A stretch of DNA of 64,000 nt from Ligula intestinalis (GCA_036362985.1 JAYGXS010000009.1:21207159-21271158), one strand, 5' to 3'; shown: positions 20,401-31,224, numbered from the stretch's first letter. Notes: generated by a model not told the origin, from the letters alone. A program made the numbers and translations.

Positions 20401-22689
20401 CATACTTTCGTGTGAACTAATTTTTTCGCTTGGTGCCGGCAGCTTCAACGCGAAGTTCCACTCAGGAAAAAAAAATATTGGATGGAATAGTAAAAACGAA
20501 TCCCTACTACAACTCTGAGTGGCATATAGAGACATGACAGTGTACCGACAGATGCTGAAGAAACAGATGTTATTTTGTGAACCTCTGTGTGCTTCCAAAT
20601 ACAGTGCAATAAAGGGTAAGATGGAACCCAATCTGCCCAGAGACTTCAATCTCCCCCCAACCGGCGAGGAAGACTTGGTTGGATAACTAACAAGAAACAG
20701 TCTTACTTAATGAAGCCTCGCTTTGGCTGCCTCAATAAAGTGAAAGCAGCCACTTCAAAATGTTTGATGAGCATACCTAAATCTCGCTGTTTGGGGAACA
20801 CACAATGTGGATTCTACTCTACGTGTTTAGCAAAACCTTTGGAATAAAATATTTCGTACAAAGGAAACTCCGAAGTAGGGAGGTCTTGGATATACTGTGC
20901 CCAGTCACCTCATCCATAAATTCCTCTCGGACAAGGGGAACACGAACTGCACGCAATACAGGCAGCCTTGCGTCACATTCCGGGTAAGTCAGGGTGAGGC
21001 TTGCGAAAGTTCTGGCGTAAGTGTTAACTGCAAGGTTAAGGGCAGAGTGAGGGTTTAGATCAGGGTTAGGACGCAGGAAAATGCGTCCTTCCTGTAATTA
21101 TGCACAGATAGGACGTTCCTACTCAAAGGTGCTCTGTTTAGGTCATATCATGACCTCGTTACCTTTCTCCGCTTTTCCTGAATGAACATCTTTATATTAT
21201 TCAAATCGGCGAGCTATATTGGCAAGATTATTGCTTATTACCCCGTTTACCGACCTAGAAGGTCAACAGAGCGAGGTAGGGCTCATCAGTTTCTACATGC
21301 ACTTATAACGCAGGACAAATTTTATGGTTCACCATTAAAGTTCATTTTTCACCATTTTACGACATGTTTATAGTACAGGGTCAACTGCAGCCTCCATCTT
21401 CACACCAGGCAACGGAAATTTCACGAGAGGTATCTGGACGGGAGATGCAGAAATTAATACAGAGCAGAACGTTTTGTGGCAACAGTACCTTATGTAGCCC
21501 CACTCATTAATGCTTACAACCTGCACGTTTTCCAACGAAAACGGTGGTTATCGGGTTTTATGGGCGGGGAATTAGGACGCGCAGTGAAATATACTTTAAT
21601 AAATGATGAATGCATTTTTATTTTACTGTATTCAGAAGTGATGATTTATATCAGCAGCTTTTCCTAATCTTTATTGTCGTTTAACTTATTGCGGAAAAAC
21701 CCGATTATCAAATTGCAGGTTTCTTGAATTTCCCGAAAAATTGAAATGGTGGTTAGGTCGTCTACTTCAAATTATCTGTGGTCCAAATTATCGTTCTGGA
21801 CTTAGATTAGTATAGTCCGCGGCGCGAAGCTCCGCGCACACCTTCAATTTACATGCTTCCAGTGGCCGCAGGAAGCAACCTTGGCTACATTTTTTCACTT
21901 AACACTTACCTCTAAAAATTTCCTTCTCTGCCTATCCTATTTTCCCACTCCACAAAACTCTATAACCAACGTTTTTGCAGGACAAAATGATGGAACTAGG
22001 GGTGTATGAGCGGGGCTGCATAAGCTATTTTTGCCGGTGTCCCTAGTAGGGAAGCAATCGACTACCTAGGTACCTTCAGAACATAACAAGGGCAGTCATT
22101 AAAGTAAGTATTGAAAACGTTTGTCGAATTTTAACAATTTTTCGCCAGCTCGACAGACTGTTTACAACATTTGGATGACACGGAAGCTTTCGCGGACGGT
22201 AACTACATGTCGAGAAATCAGCGTATAGGCGAGGGTGAAAAACTTCCGGTTAGATAAAACAGACAAAAAGATAAGATGGAAAGCAGAGGGGTTGGGCTTT
22301 ACGATTTCTCAGTAGCTCGACGGATTACGGTGTGGGCTCAAAATTTTTGCAAGACAAGGAAGCTTTCTACGCCTACAATAAGGGTTAGGGAAGACTTTTA
22401 TGGCCACCTAAGCAGAACACGGGAGTAGGAAGACCCAACCCTCATAAAGTAGGTGGCTTTGCCATAAATTTCATAAAGAGTAAGAATACCCGTGTCTTAA
22501 CTGTAACATAAAACTAAACTGTAACGTTGCTCTTAACGCTAGCCCTACCCTATGCCTAAAGCGCACAGTTGAGACGAGCCCACGCCTGAGCTCTTAACCT
22601 AACCTTGACTGACCTAAATTGCAACCTTATTCCTTAACCTAATTTACCCGGAATTTGGACTAAAGCCGATTTTATTGTGGGCGGTTCTT
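20401..22689. other. no gene seen; degenerate TTAGG-like motifs
   Basis: About 2.3 kb, mostly A/T-rich. Scattered 'agggttagg', 'ttaacctaacctt' and 'gggttaggg' motifs occur at 21035-21070, 22380-22390 and 22560-22650. The open frames are short and unrecognised. Confidence 0.4.
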
Positions 22690-25105
22690 GTTTCGGTGTC
22701 CGGCTTAGGCGGCCATACAAATCCTTCCCGTCGAATAAAGAGTCGCCCGTCAAGCTAGAGGAATAGGTCTTGTGCACGCAAAACCCGTAGTTACGGTAGA
22801 TGCAAAACGTGTTGACCCGATACCAGTGCGTAGTGGTCAAAATCTCATCGTTCAGTCAAATTAAGTATGCATCCGCCTTCCTTTTCGAGTCTACTGGGAC
22901 CTCAGGGGGTCTCTAAGCGCAGCTCATCATCGGGCGCGAAATCTTCCACAACCCTCAGTTACCTTCATAATCTTTACAGGATTATCTCCATAGTCAGCCT
23001 TTGTCATGTGTCTGTGCGTGTATGGACTCAAAGGTCAAGGAAGAGTGGGGCACCAACGTTAGAAGTACCTGGTTTGAATGCATGAAACATTCCCAGGCGC
23101 TACTTTGAGGTTGTACTCCATGTGTGTGTGTGCACGCTCCCACTGGGTCTCAGGTCCCACCTCAGGTAGTCAAGCAGCTAGGTGGTTGCAGACGATGGGA
23201 AAAGGGAGTGAGGTCGACCCTCGGCGCGTTTTTCTCCTCACTACAATAAATATGAATGGGCCTTAATCTATCATGCTGCGCTAAAACCCGTGGCTTGGTG
23301 GGTTTGCCAACTGACGGGATAACTCAGGCACCCTACGCTGCTGCTCCTTTAGTACGCGTGTGTTTGTGTGTGCATATGTGAGGAGATGAAGGACTGAGAG
23401 TCAGGCTGCAATGGCTCATCCATAATGTGGCCTTGATGTCGCTCCCGCGCAGGCGGGGGCCTTCCTAGCGAGTTGTACTGAGTCAATTATGCGCGTGATG
23501 AGTGACTATCGCACCAACCACCTACACACCCCTCATCCCCGGTATTATTGACTTCCTCTTTACACCGGAAACGGAGGTGGGAGTGGCGAGCGAGTGGGCA
23601 GATTCCCCGCAAGTCTGCTTTAACTCTTGTTTCATTCGCGGTAGTTCGCTAAGTTGCTTTTAGCTTGCTGTAGCCTTCCTGCAGCTTGCCCAGCTTGCCT
23701 CAGTGTCTGCCTCGGCTTTTGCTGCGGCTTGCTGGAGCACGCGGTGCCCATCGTCAAAATCGATGATGAAACTGTCATGTGTGTGCATGGACTGAAAGGT
23801 CAATGTCGAATGCTGCACCACAGTTAGAAGTACCTGGTTTGAATGCATGAAGCATTCCTAGGCCCTATTTTTAGGTTCTACTCTATTCGCAGTTTTCTTA
23901 TCGCCTCTACCCCGAGGGCACGTAGCTGCCAGGCGTGAATCCCTGTGGAGTCCTCTGACCTCGTGAGAACACAGAAAAACACAGATATGCGCACTGCAAT
24001 AACTGCGGCAAAAACAAATAAACGGCCGACACCAAGTCTAGCCTAGCCAAACTAATAGTGCGTAGCACCGCAAGCCAGCAAAACGTAGCAATAAATCTAA
24101 GGAAATAGCTCCTGTGCACGCAGAACCTGTGCTTATAGTAGCGACAAAAGAGCTGATCCGACACCAGTGCGCAGTGTCAAAAATGCATCGCTCTGTCAAA
24201 TTACGTGTACGTACATTTGCCTTTTCGATTCTACTGGGACATCAGAGGGCCTTTTAAATAAGCTCATCACCGGGCGCGAAATCTTCCACAACCCTCAGTT
24301 TACCTTAATCATCAGTATCAGTGTATTTGAGGGTTACCTTTGAACTCTCTTTTTGCACATGCGTTTTGTGGTGTCAGAAAATAGTATCTCAACGTGTTGG
24401 CGAGGCCAGCTGACCGTGAGCCTATGAGGTGGAACACAGTCAAAAAGAGCTGACAGTGAAAAAAATTCCTTGAGATTTTTTAGGAGAAAAGAAATGCCGC
24501 TCTTGTGGAAGGATCAAATGGGGAGGGGGCATCGCAGAGGTCACCGGGATCACCACCGAAGTTTGGAAGATGCAGATGCCAGATACTCCCATGCCGATTG
24601 CAGTCTGCCGACGAGGTTGCGAAAGCAGTAATATCCGCCTGGATCGTGGAGATTCCGCTGCGGCAGAACGTTTAGGGGCCGCGTTGACTATAGCCGTAAG
24701 GCTGGACAGATGCGATCGCTGATAAGATCCTCACGGTTCACAGATATTCAAGTTTTTACAGGATTATCTCTAAGTTCAGCCCATGTCCATGTGCGTGTGG
24801 ACTTACAGATGAAGTTTGAGTAACGCTAACATCAGACGTATCTGGTCTGACTGCATGAAGCATTCCTAGGTTTTTTTCTTTGAGGTTCTACTCCACTCAC
24901 TGTTTTTTTTTACGGCCATGATTATCTGCCTCCAAACTATGCAGCTATCAGGCGTGAGTTTTTATGTAGTCCTTTGACCTCGTGCGAACGTAAATAGCGC
25001 AGAAAAACACAGGTAAGCGCATTGCATTAACTGCGGCAAAAAGAAATAAACGACCGACACCAGCCTAGCCCAGCCTAGACAAAATAATAGTGCGTGGCGC
25101 TACGA
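22690..25105. repeat. composite repeat, three partial copies
   Basis: Three blocks recur. Block P has 'gggcgcgaaatcttccacaa' then 'ccctcagtt' (22750-22960, 24110-24310). Block Q has 'tttacaggattatctc' and 'gcatga.acattcc.agg' (22965-23120, 23755-23890, 24755-24880). Block S has 'cgtgagaacacagaaaaaca' and 'aactgcggcaaaaa.aaata' (23890-24085, 24900-25105). Order differs between copies, so it is either a rearranged array or a larger element. Confidence 0.7.
23118..23660 (+). repeat. dispersed repeat R1, copy 1
   Basis: It shares 'gctcccactgggt', 'gcggttgcagacg.tgg', 'cggtgcgctaaaa.ccgtgg' (ctgcgct here), 'ccaactgacgggataactca' and 'gctcccgc' with copies at 33498-34400 and 38085-38660. No ORF is conserved between copies. 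Confidence 0.75.
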
Positions 25106-25272
25106 GCCAGTTGGCCCATGTCCATGGCAAAAAGAGTGTCATTGTGACCTGAACTTATGGTATACCGAGTTAGTACAAGCAAATACTCCCGAAACGACCA
25201 TTCTAGACAGGTGCGATGCCAAAAGCTACACATAAATCGGCGATCTCTACATACTCCCGATCTAAACCGAAG

Positions 25273-25432
25273 AAGCAACGAGACCGTGGTGCAATGGTAC
25301 AATGGTAAACTCAATGATCAAAGGTCCCGAGTTCGAATCTCGGGTGATCCACACCTGGGATTGGGTATGACAGGCTGATGACGGCTAATTAGCTAGAAAT
25401 GGCCATTCCGGTCTCACTTTGCATTGTCGGAT
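25273..25432 (+). repeat. SINE family 1, tRNA-like head and core
   Basis: A box 'ggtgcaatggtacaatggta', B box 'gagttcgaatctcgggtg', then the core 'gggtatgacaggctgatgac', 'ggctaattagctagaaat' and 'ggccattccggtct'. This is the clearest core in the window. Its head resembles that of 3166-3325. Confidence 0.8.
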
Positions 25433-25574
25433 CCCCTTCCATACACAATATACCCTAATCACTGTGCAATAACGTAAGGAAGAAGTATCATAATTTCGGG
25501 ATAAAAACCGTTGAGGTTAAACACCTCCAGTGGCAGACGGCACTGCTGGGGAAAGCTCCGTATAAATAACTTAC

Positions 25575-25716
25575 GGAGGTTCACGAAGATACTGGAGTTT
25601 GGCAAAGGGCTCTCCGGATGTGCCCGGAGTGTCGATGCGGATTCTGTCTGTGCTGGTGCGAGAACTGGTGTTATCATAGGAGATGGAGGCGTTCCAGAGG
25701 CCGCCAGTAGCACTGT
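25575..25716 (-). CDS. candidate coding exon, same strand as JIP3/4
   Basis: A 142 bp block begins after an acceptor (cttccgtag) and ends at a perfect donor (cctcc|gtaagt). Taken with one carried-in base it is fully open and reads SATGGLWNASISYDNTSS... ending ...FAKLQYLREP, with C/G-ending codons that look coding. Entry is phase 1 and exit is phase 2. The RH2 exon at 28806 leaves in phase 2, so it cannot join directly; another exon would be needed between. I do not recognise the protein. It could be the variable region after RH2 in JIP3/4. Confidence 0.4.
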
Positions 25717-26330
25717 CTACGGAAGAATGCCTCCCATGTCGACGAAATAACCGCGAAAAGCTGTCAAAAAGAAGACGAATGCCTAGATTATTTGTGCATT
25801 TAATTGGAGAAATCGTGTGGCAAGGAAACTACCTTTCGTTTGCTTCCACAGACGCTAGAGAGGAAGTAAATAATGTTAGCGAAAGAAATCAATGATTCTC
25901 AGAAAAACGCGACTAGGCACCCTCGCAAAGCGCAATAATTTCTCTGACAATGAGAGGGTACATTTTGAAGTAAACTACGACAAGTGTTGTCTGTGAGGCT
26001 GTCGAAACAACCAGCAACAGTGCAAACTAAGAACCCTGGCAGGCTAAGCTATTGTATGCAGAGATTCTGTAGATGGAAAAAACTTTTTCAACGTGTAAAA
26101 CAGCACGAGAGTTAGCAGATGAAAAGCCTTAAAACAGCTGTCGGTAAGGGGGTATTTAAAGGCACTACCCTCGTTGCAGTAGGCAGGAAATGGGACCATG
26201 AAGAAGGGGTTTTGCGTTAAACGCCTAAGAAATTAGGGCTAGAGTTAGGATTAAGGTGAGGGTTAAGGATAGCGCTAAGGTCGGGGATATGGTTAAGGTT
26301 TGGGTTAGTGTTACGGTACGGGAGAATTTC
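25717..26330. other. no gene seen; TTAGGG-like motifs at end
   Basis: Unique-looking sequence. From 26230 it has degenerate 'gggttaagg', 'ggttaaggtttgggttag' motifs. Confidence 0.4.
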
Positions 26331-26394
26331 GTCTTCCTGGAATCGAGCGCAAAGCCACCCGCATAAAGTGGCGGAGGGGAGGGGGGGGCGGTGT

Positions 26395-27425
26395 GTTCCT
26401 ATATCTGTGTCTTCGGGTTCTAGTCCATATCAACCTCTCAGAACCCTTCGCTATTCGCTTTGGCGTTCGAAAAGGCTGTATCATGTCCTCCATCCTCTTT
26501 AACTACGCCATTGACTGGGTTCTCGGGAAGGTCATAGAGGAAAATGACAGTATTGAGCTTGCACCCGGCGTCGGTTGACTGATCTCAACTATGTCGCTTT
26601 ACTAGCTTCAAGTTTTGGCGATCTACAGTCTATGGTGTCACGGGTGAACGAGGTCGCGAGATGGGTCGATTTGTCCGTAAACGCTGGGAAGACCAAAGTT
26701 TTTTCATGCTGCATCCCTGCCCAAGAGAAGGCAGCTCTCGAGATTGGTGACTGTCAACTTGAAGAAGTCGATAGTTTCAAATATTTCGGAACGAGTTAGC
26801 TGCCGAATGGATAGATTAAGGATGACATGGTCACCCGAATTTACAGAGCACGACGAGTTGTCTCCAGCCTTCGGATGTGCCTATGGACCCGGCGGGATAT
26901 CTCTATCTCCACAAAGATCCGCGTGTACCGTGCATTTGTGCGGTTCGTTCTCCTATACGGATGCGAATGTTGGTTTATGCGCGGATAGATGAACGGAATC
27001 CGGAAGTCTTTCACCATTACTGCTTGAGGACCATCTTTCGAGTGAAGTACACCGATTTCGTCCCAAATTAAACAGTCCACGCTCGCTGCGACAAAATCAC
27101 AAGGATATTCCAGGCAATCCAAGAGAAGCGACTGAGGTGGTTTGGACACGTTGTTCATCGTCAATCTCACGAGCCCAGTGTTAATGCCCTCGACCCGAAA
27201 CCTTTACGTACTTGGAAACGGCGAAAAGGGGGTCAGCTCAAAACCTGGCTCGACTCAATCAGTCAGGATACGGATGTGCTTCTTGGACTTTCGGTATTCC
27301 GTCTCCGGCGCCGGCGACGAGAATGGCTCGAACGGGCCAAATCTGCTGCCACGGATAGTCGCGCGTTGAGAAGGACCCCACGGGACATAATTAAGGCCGG
27401 TTAGATCAGTCATGATCGCAGCCAC
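26395..27425 (+). pseudogene. RTE-like LINE reverse transcriptase, C-terminal half
   Basis: The plus strand reads FGVRKGCIMSSILFNYAIDW (RT motif B, where a QG normally gives the turn), then LNYVALLASSFGDLQSMVSR, NAGKTKVFSC, LEEVDSFKYFGT and, after frame changes, KIRVYRAFVRFVLLYGCECW. It ends at the same 'ii.aG' C-terminus and 'tagatcag.catgatcgcagc' 3' end as the copy at 17381. The YADD catalytic motif is replaced by LNY, so both catalytic aspartates are gone. Stops and frameshifts add to this. Confidence 0.85.
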
Positions 27426-28670
27426 AAGATGTGCAAGTACAAAGTAAGTATAACCGTGCCTTATCGCGGGGTGACACGTGTTAGCCATTCCGTAATGAGA
27501 AATGACGCCAAATCGCGGATCGCTAAACGGTACCCGGGTATTTATGGTCCAGCTGGACCAGAACGAATTTGTTCGGAAAGTCGAAGAGAAAGTGAACGGC
27601 CAACTGCCTGAATCAAGGGGTCCTGCTCAACAACCCATCAAGAAGTCTAATGACTTCTCCCGTCACACAGCGGGTGTTTGAGCACAGTATTTAGTCGTGC
27701 GCAGGGCAATGAGGTTGAAGGGCACTAGTTCCAGCGCTGAGTGAGTGGTGGATGTGAATGGCGACGCGCAACTTTACAATGGAGACTGAAAAGACATCGA
27801 CCACACTCCGTTACTGAAAAAGCACGCAAAGCTTTTGCAAACCCAAGTCAATTATTCTCTCTGAAAACACACAGAAGGGCACCGACCATTTGTCTGATAC
27901 CTCAGGTACATGTTATAAGGCATCACCAGATGGAGGCAGTGAATGCATAGAGGAGTTTATAGGATGGTGGTGGTGGTGGTGGTTAAGGGCGCCGACGCGC
28001 GGCAAGCTCTGGGCCTGTGCATGCGCGGGTCTGTCCACTAGGGTGACATGGGCGTGAGGGAATAAATGCAATGAGAGTGGGTGAGTGAGTCGCTGGTCAC
28101 GTGATCAACTGTTTAGCAGTTTGTGATTAGCTGTCTCGGAAACAGCTCGAGGATTGTGAACACATGACCCCTTGCGCGGCGTGGGCGCCACAGATGGGCG
28201 GCGCTACAAGCGCTCAAATAAGTTTTCTGTCCAGGCGAAATAGAGGAGCCGAAGTTGCGGGCTGGAGGGACGTGGTAGTGACAATCGAAACCATGATTCG
28301 AGCGGCTAGCCGCCAACGCGGCTATCGTCTATGGCGTGAGTCCATCGAATTTGTAAATGCGTGTAGTTCGCGACTGGCGATCTGGCGTCATTTCTCTCGC
28401 TCTTTCTCCACTGTTGATGTATGCTCGGCCTTTTTCGGCCACAGTAATCTTCCCTATTGCTTAAAATTATAACAACAGCAGACCCCGTGCGACAGATGTT
28501 TCCTGCTCCGTTGGCACCACAGCAAAAATATGGGAGGTGGCAAAAACGGCTCTCTCGTTCTCTCTATCTCCCTGGATTAAATTCCTAACTAGAAAGGCGG
28601 CAGGGCAAATTTACTACGCTAAAGCCTTTACGCTCCTATACCAACAAGCCGGACAGAATGGGGCGGGGTG
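27426..28670. other. no gene seen
   Basis: About 1.2 kb. A short ggt repeat occurs at 27965-27985. Open frames on both strands around 28113-28470 overlap and are not recognised. Confidence 0.35.
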
Positions 28671-28762
28671 GTGGTGGTGGAGAAGAAGAAGAAGAAGAAG
28701 AAGAAGAAGAAGAAGAAGAAGAAGAAAGAGGAGGAGGAGGAGGAGGAAAAGAGAAGGAAGCC
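28670..28762. repeat. GGT/GAA/GGA trinucleotide microsatellite
   Basis: ggt repeats, then about 13 aag units, then gga units. It sits in the intron 45 bp downstream of the JIP3/4 RH2 exon donor. Long basic or leucine-rich readings here are artefacts. Confidence 0.9.
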
Positions 28763-28805
28763 AAAAATCCGTTAGAATAATCGCGTTGCGGCCGAAAATA
28801 CTTAC

Positions 28806-29014
28806 AAAGTGAGAAAACTGTTTCGATGACCGGGCTCCCGCAGCCATGGTCGAGGATCAGTTTGATTGTCCTGTCCACGCGCATGGAGCACCTCGCTCCA
28901 GCGCATTGATTCCCGCAACTCATAGAGGTCCTCCTTCAATTGGTTCCTCTCCAAGAGCACGCGGGCCATCTCATCACGAGTGAAACGAGTCCGCTTTGAG
29001 AAGGGGGTTCCCTC
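28806..29014 (-). CDS. JIP3/JIP4-like scaffold, RH2-domain exon
   Basis: This 209 bp exon lies between an acceptor (ttctttctggcag) and a perfect donor (ctttt/gtaagt type, GT at 28805-28804). It reads [20 protein letters not shown] then [20 protein letters not shown]. This matches the RH2 block of vertebrate JIP3/JIP4 (RFTRxEMARVLMERNQYKERLxELQEAVRWTE), one of the most conserved parts of the family. In the family RH2 binds Rab GTPases (phosphorylated Rab8/10) and links vesicle cargo to motor proteins. Entry is phase 0 and exit phase 2. The three N-terminal exons are on the same strand at 41984-41158, about 12 kb upstream. A sequencing-level break is not seen. Confidence 0.9.
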
Positions 29015-29560
29015 CTGCCAGAAAGAACAAGCCATCATCATCTTCACGTAAGTCAAGATCGAAACTAGGTAGATTTACCGCTAATCAAGACCCACTTAAA
29101 AGAGACGACTGTCTGGGACCTGAGTGAAGACGTTCAACGTAAGAAGTGACAGTAAAACGACAAAAAAACACGAACAGTTTTCCCCCAAAAAGTCTACTGA
29201 CAAAGACACAACCCATTGGAAAAGACATTTCTTGTTTAGCGACTACGGTCAGTCGGCTATATCTCAACCAAAAGAACACAAAAACATGTCTTTAGTTCAG
29301 TCAAATAACGAATGGGAAAGGAAAAATATCACACTTAAGATTGTTAGAAGAAGAGCACGAAGGGTGACAGTTTCCCACTGTACGAAAAGATCATTTGCAG
29401 AAATCATCTACGTCGATTATTTACGAGTTAAACTATTAACAACAACTCAGGGAAAAAAGACTTACAAATCGAATCGCATTTGCGCAGGAAAGTATTGTCA
29501 GGAGTCAGGCTAACCGGCTGCGAGCATGATCTTGTAGGCTTTTTCAAAATGTTTATTGAC
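29015..29560. other. intron sequence, unrecognised open frame
   Basis: A 129-residue plus-strand open frame (29124-29513) is Lys/Arg/Thr-rich, matches nothing I know, and lies in the JIP3/4 intron on the opposite strand. It is probably chance. Confidence 0.35.
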
Positions 29561-29565
29561 ACTTT

Positions 29566-30227
29566 TTGACATCGGTCATAGATTATATAATCAGCCAACT
29601 AGATGTAGGCGTCGTAGATTCCGAAGCTGTCGGACGCATGCTTTTACCATTTGGAGTTGGAGCCGCTCATAGGCCAAAGGTAAACATTCGGCGTCAGATA
29701 ATGCAACCAAAAGAACCACTTCCACAGCAGGATACTTCTGGAGTCGTCTATAAGGTTTGCGGACAAAGCATCTACGTCGGAAATACTGTAAGACTTACCG
29801 AGACGACAACGGCCGAATACGCGGCAGCAGTGCGACGACATGACGCCCGTTCTCAAATTGTGGCTCATTTGACGAGACCCGGCCACACATTTGAACTTGA
29901 TGAGGGCAAAATTCTCGCGAGATTAGACAACCGTGTGAGCAGCCAGTTGCTTGAGTCGTGATGTACGGGCCTCCAGTGCAAGTGCAATGACGTACCCAAA
30001 CCACATTAGGTGCTCAGGCTCAGTTTGGCCAAAACAATTCGCCCCTCGGGAATCACACAGACGAACGCATCACCTGACGCCAGCGCCAGGGGGTCAGATG
30101 GCCAAGCAATCGTCAGACCCAAATCCAACACGGGTGAAGAGAGTCCAGCAGGTTGACCTCCAAGCAATTAGTGCAGAAGTGGGCAACTATCCCCGTTAAG
30201 GAGAGGCGTTAATTGTCATAGGTATGC
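29566..30227 (+). mobile_element. Penelope-like element 3' half
   Basis: The plus strand reads PFGVGAAHRPKVNIRRQIM (the linker before the nuclease) and then the GIY-YIG segment: DTSGVVYKVCGQSIYVGNTV with EYAAAVRRHDARSQIVAHLT, RPGHTFELDEGKILARLDNR and a stop after SQLLES. The nuclease is recognisable but has lost part of the WCSCGxCNYVGET block seen in the neighbour copy. Its 3' untranslated region runs on, is interrupted at 30228-30333, and resumes at 30334-30400. Confidence 0.8.
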
Positions 30228-30333
30228 CAATACAAGCGAACATCCGTGTCCCAGGAAGCAATTGAGAAGAAGAAGAAGAAGAAGAAGAAGAAGACTCGAT
30301 CGCTGGGACAGTGATCGAGTCTTCTTCTTCTTA
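30228..30333. mobile_element. hairpin insertion made of PLE termini, 12 bp flanking repeats
   Basis: The sequence tcataggtatgc occurs immediately before (30216-30227) and again at the far end (30334-30345) of this 106 bp segment, as a target duplication would. The insert is a minus-strand PLE terminus with an expanded aag tract, followed by a short plus-strand terminus. It can fold on itself: 'aagaagactcgatc' (about 30287-30302) pairs with 'gatcgagtcttctt' (about 30313-30326), extended by the aag/ctt tracts. Confidence 0.65.
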
Positions 30334-30402
30334 TCATAGGTATGCAGTAGCATAGCGACGGTATCCTATAAATACAGCAACTACCTGTGTATGAATTCCA
30401 AT

Positions 30403-31078
30403 GCAAGCGAACATGCGAGTCCCAAGAAGTAATTGATAAGAAGACGACTCGATCGCTGGGACAATACTTTTATTCGCCTGACGTTTCGAGATCCGTCGCG
30501 GATTCTTCATCAGAGGCATAGTCAAAGAGCAGTAGCAGAAACGGGTAATACATGCACAGAGGTTTGCAGTATTTATAGGACGCAATCATTGCTGCAAACA
30601 TACACAGACAATTATCATTAACTGCCCTCTTGTGCATGGATAGTCTGTTGGAGGGCATGTGGGCTCTGACCTGTTGAACTTTCATCACGCGTGGTGGACT
30701 GGGGCGTGATGATTGCTCGGCCATCTGGCCCTGTGGTGTTTGCGTAGGCCTGTCCGTACCCCAAGTGGCGACTTGCTTTGGCCAAATTGAGTCTCAGCAC
30801 CGAATAAGGATTGGGCGAATCGTTGCACTTGTTTATGGATTGGGGGCCCGTGAACCATGACTCAAGTACTTCTCGGCTCACCCGATTGTCATCTCTTGCA
30901 AGAATTTCGGCCTCATTAAATTTGAGTGTGTGGCCAGGTCTCGTCGAATGAGCCGCAACTTGAGAATTGGCATCATTTCGCCGCACTGCTGCCGCGTGTT
31001 CGGCAATTCGCGTCTTGAGAAGTCTGCCAGTTTCTCCGACACAGTTTTTTTGCCCGCAACTGCACCAGATCCTGTAGA
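30403..31078 (-). mobile_element. Penelope-like element 3' half, inverted
   Basis: Minus strand: an intact-looking GIY-YIG nuclease from 31078, reading RIVYRIWCSCGQKNCVGETG, RLLKTRIAEHAAAVRRNDAN, SQVAAHSTRPGHTLKFNEAE and VLESWFTGPQSINKCND, to a stop at 30618. The 3' region holds the hammerhead-like core at 30517-30476 and the terminus to 30403. It is oriented tail-to-tail with the plus-strand PLE at 29566. Its 5' end is cut at about 31080, where a plus-strand PLE terminus begins. Confidence 0.85.
30476..30517 (-). ncRNA. hammerhead-ribozyme-like core, best copy
   Basis: Minus strand order: GCCT, CTGATGA (30513-30507), stem II with bulge (GA-A-TCC / GGATC), GAAAC (30487-30483), GTC (30482-30480), AGGC. 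The GCCT/AGGC stem I is perfect. Stem III is missing, fitting the Penelope-associated variants. Core bases are all consensus. Confidence 0.65.
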
Positions 31079-31079
31079 C

Positions 31080-31215
31080 GATCCGTTTTTGCTATTGTCT
31101 CGGATGACGGATCCGCGACGGCATTCGAAACGCCAAGCGAATAACATTTTGTCCCAGCGATCACATCTACTTCTTCTCAATTACTTCCTGGGACTTCTAT
31201 CATCTCTTGTATTGG
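31080..31215 (+). mobile_element. PLE terminus, plus strand, degraded core
   Basis: It reads 'cggatgacggatccgcgacg', 'cgaaacgccaagcgaataac', 'gtcccagcgatcacatctac' and 'caattacttcctgggact'. The CUGAUGA core is mutated to CGGATGA and GUC to GCC, so it is inactive. It sits inverted against the 5' break of the preceding PLE. Confidence 0.55.
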
Positions 31216-31224
31216 CAAGAGCTT

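Noticed and set aside
28614..28847. Leucine-rich frame suggesting a membrane segment, and a basic arginine-rich frame on the other strand
   Set aside because: Both are readings of the aag/gga microsatellite.
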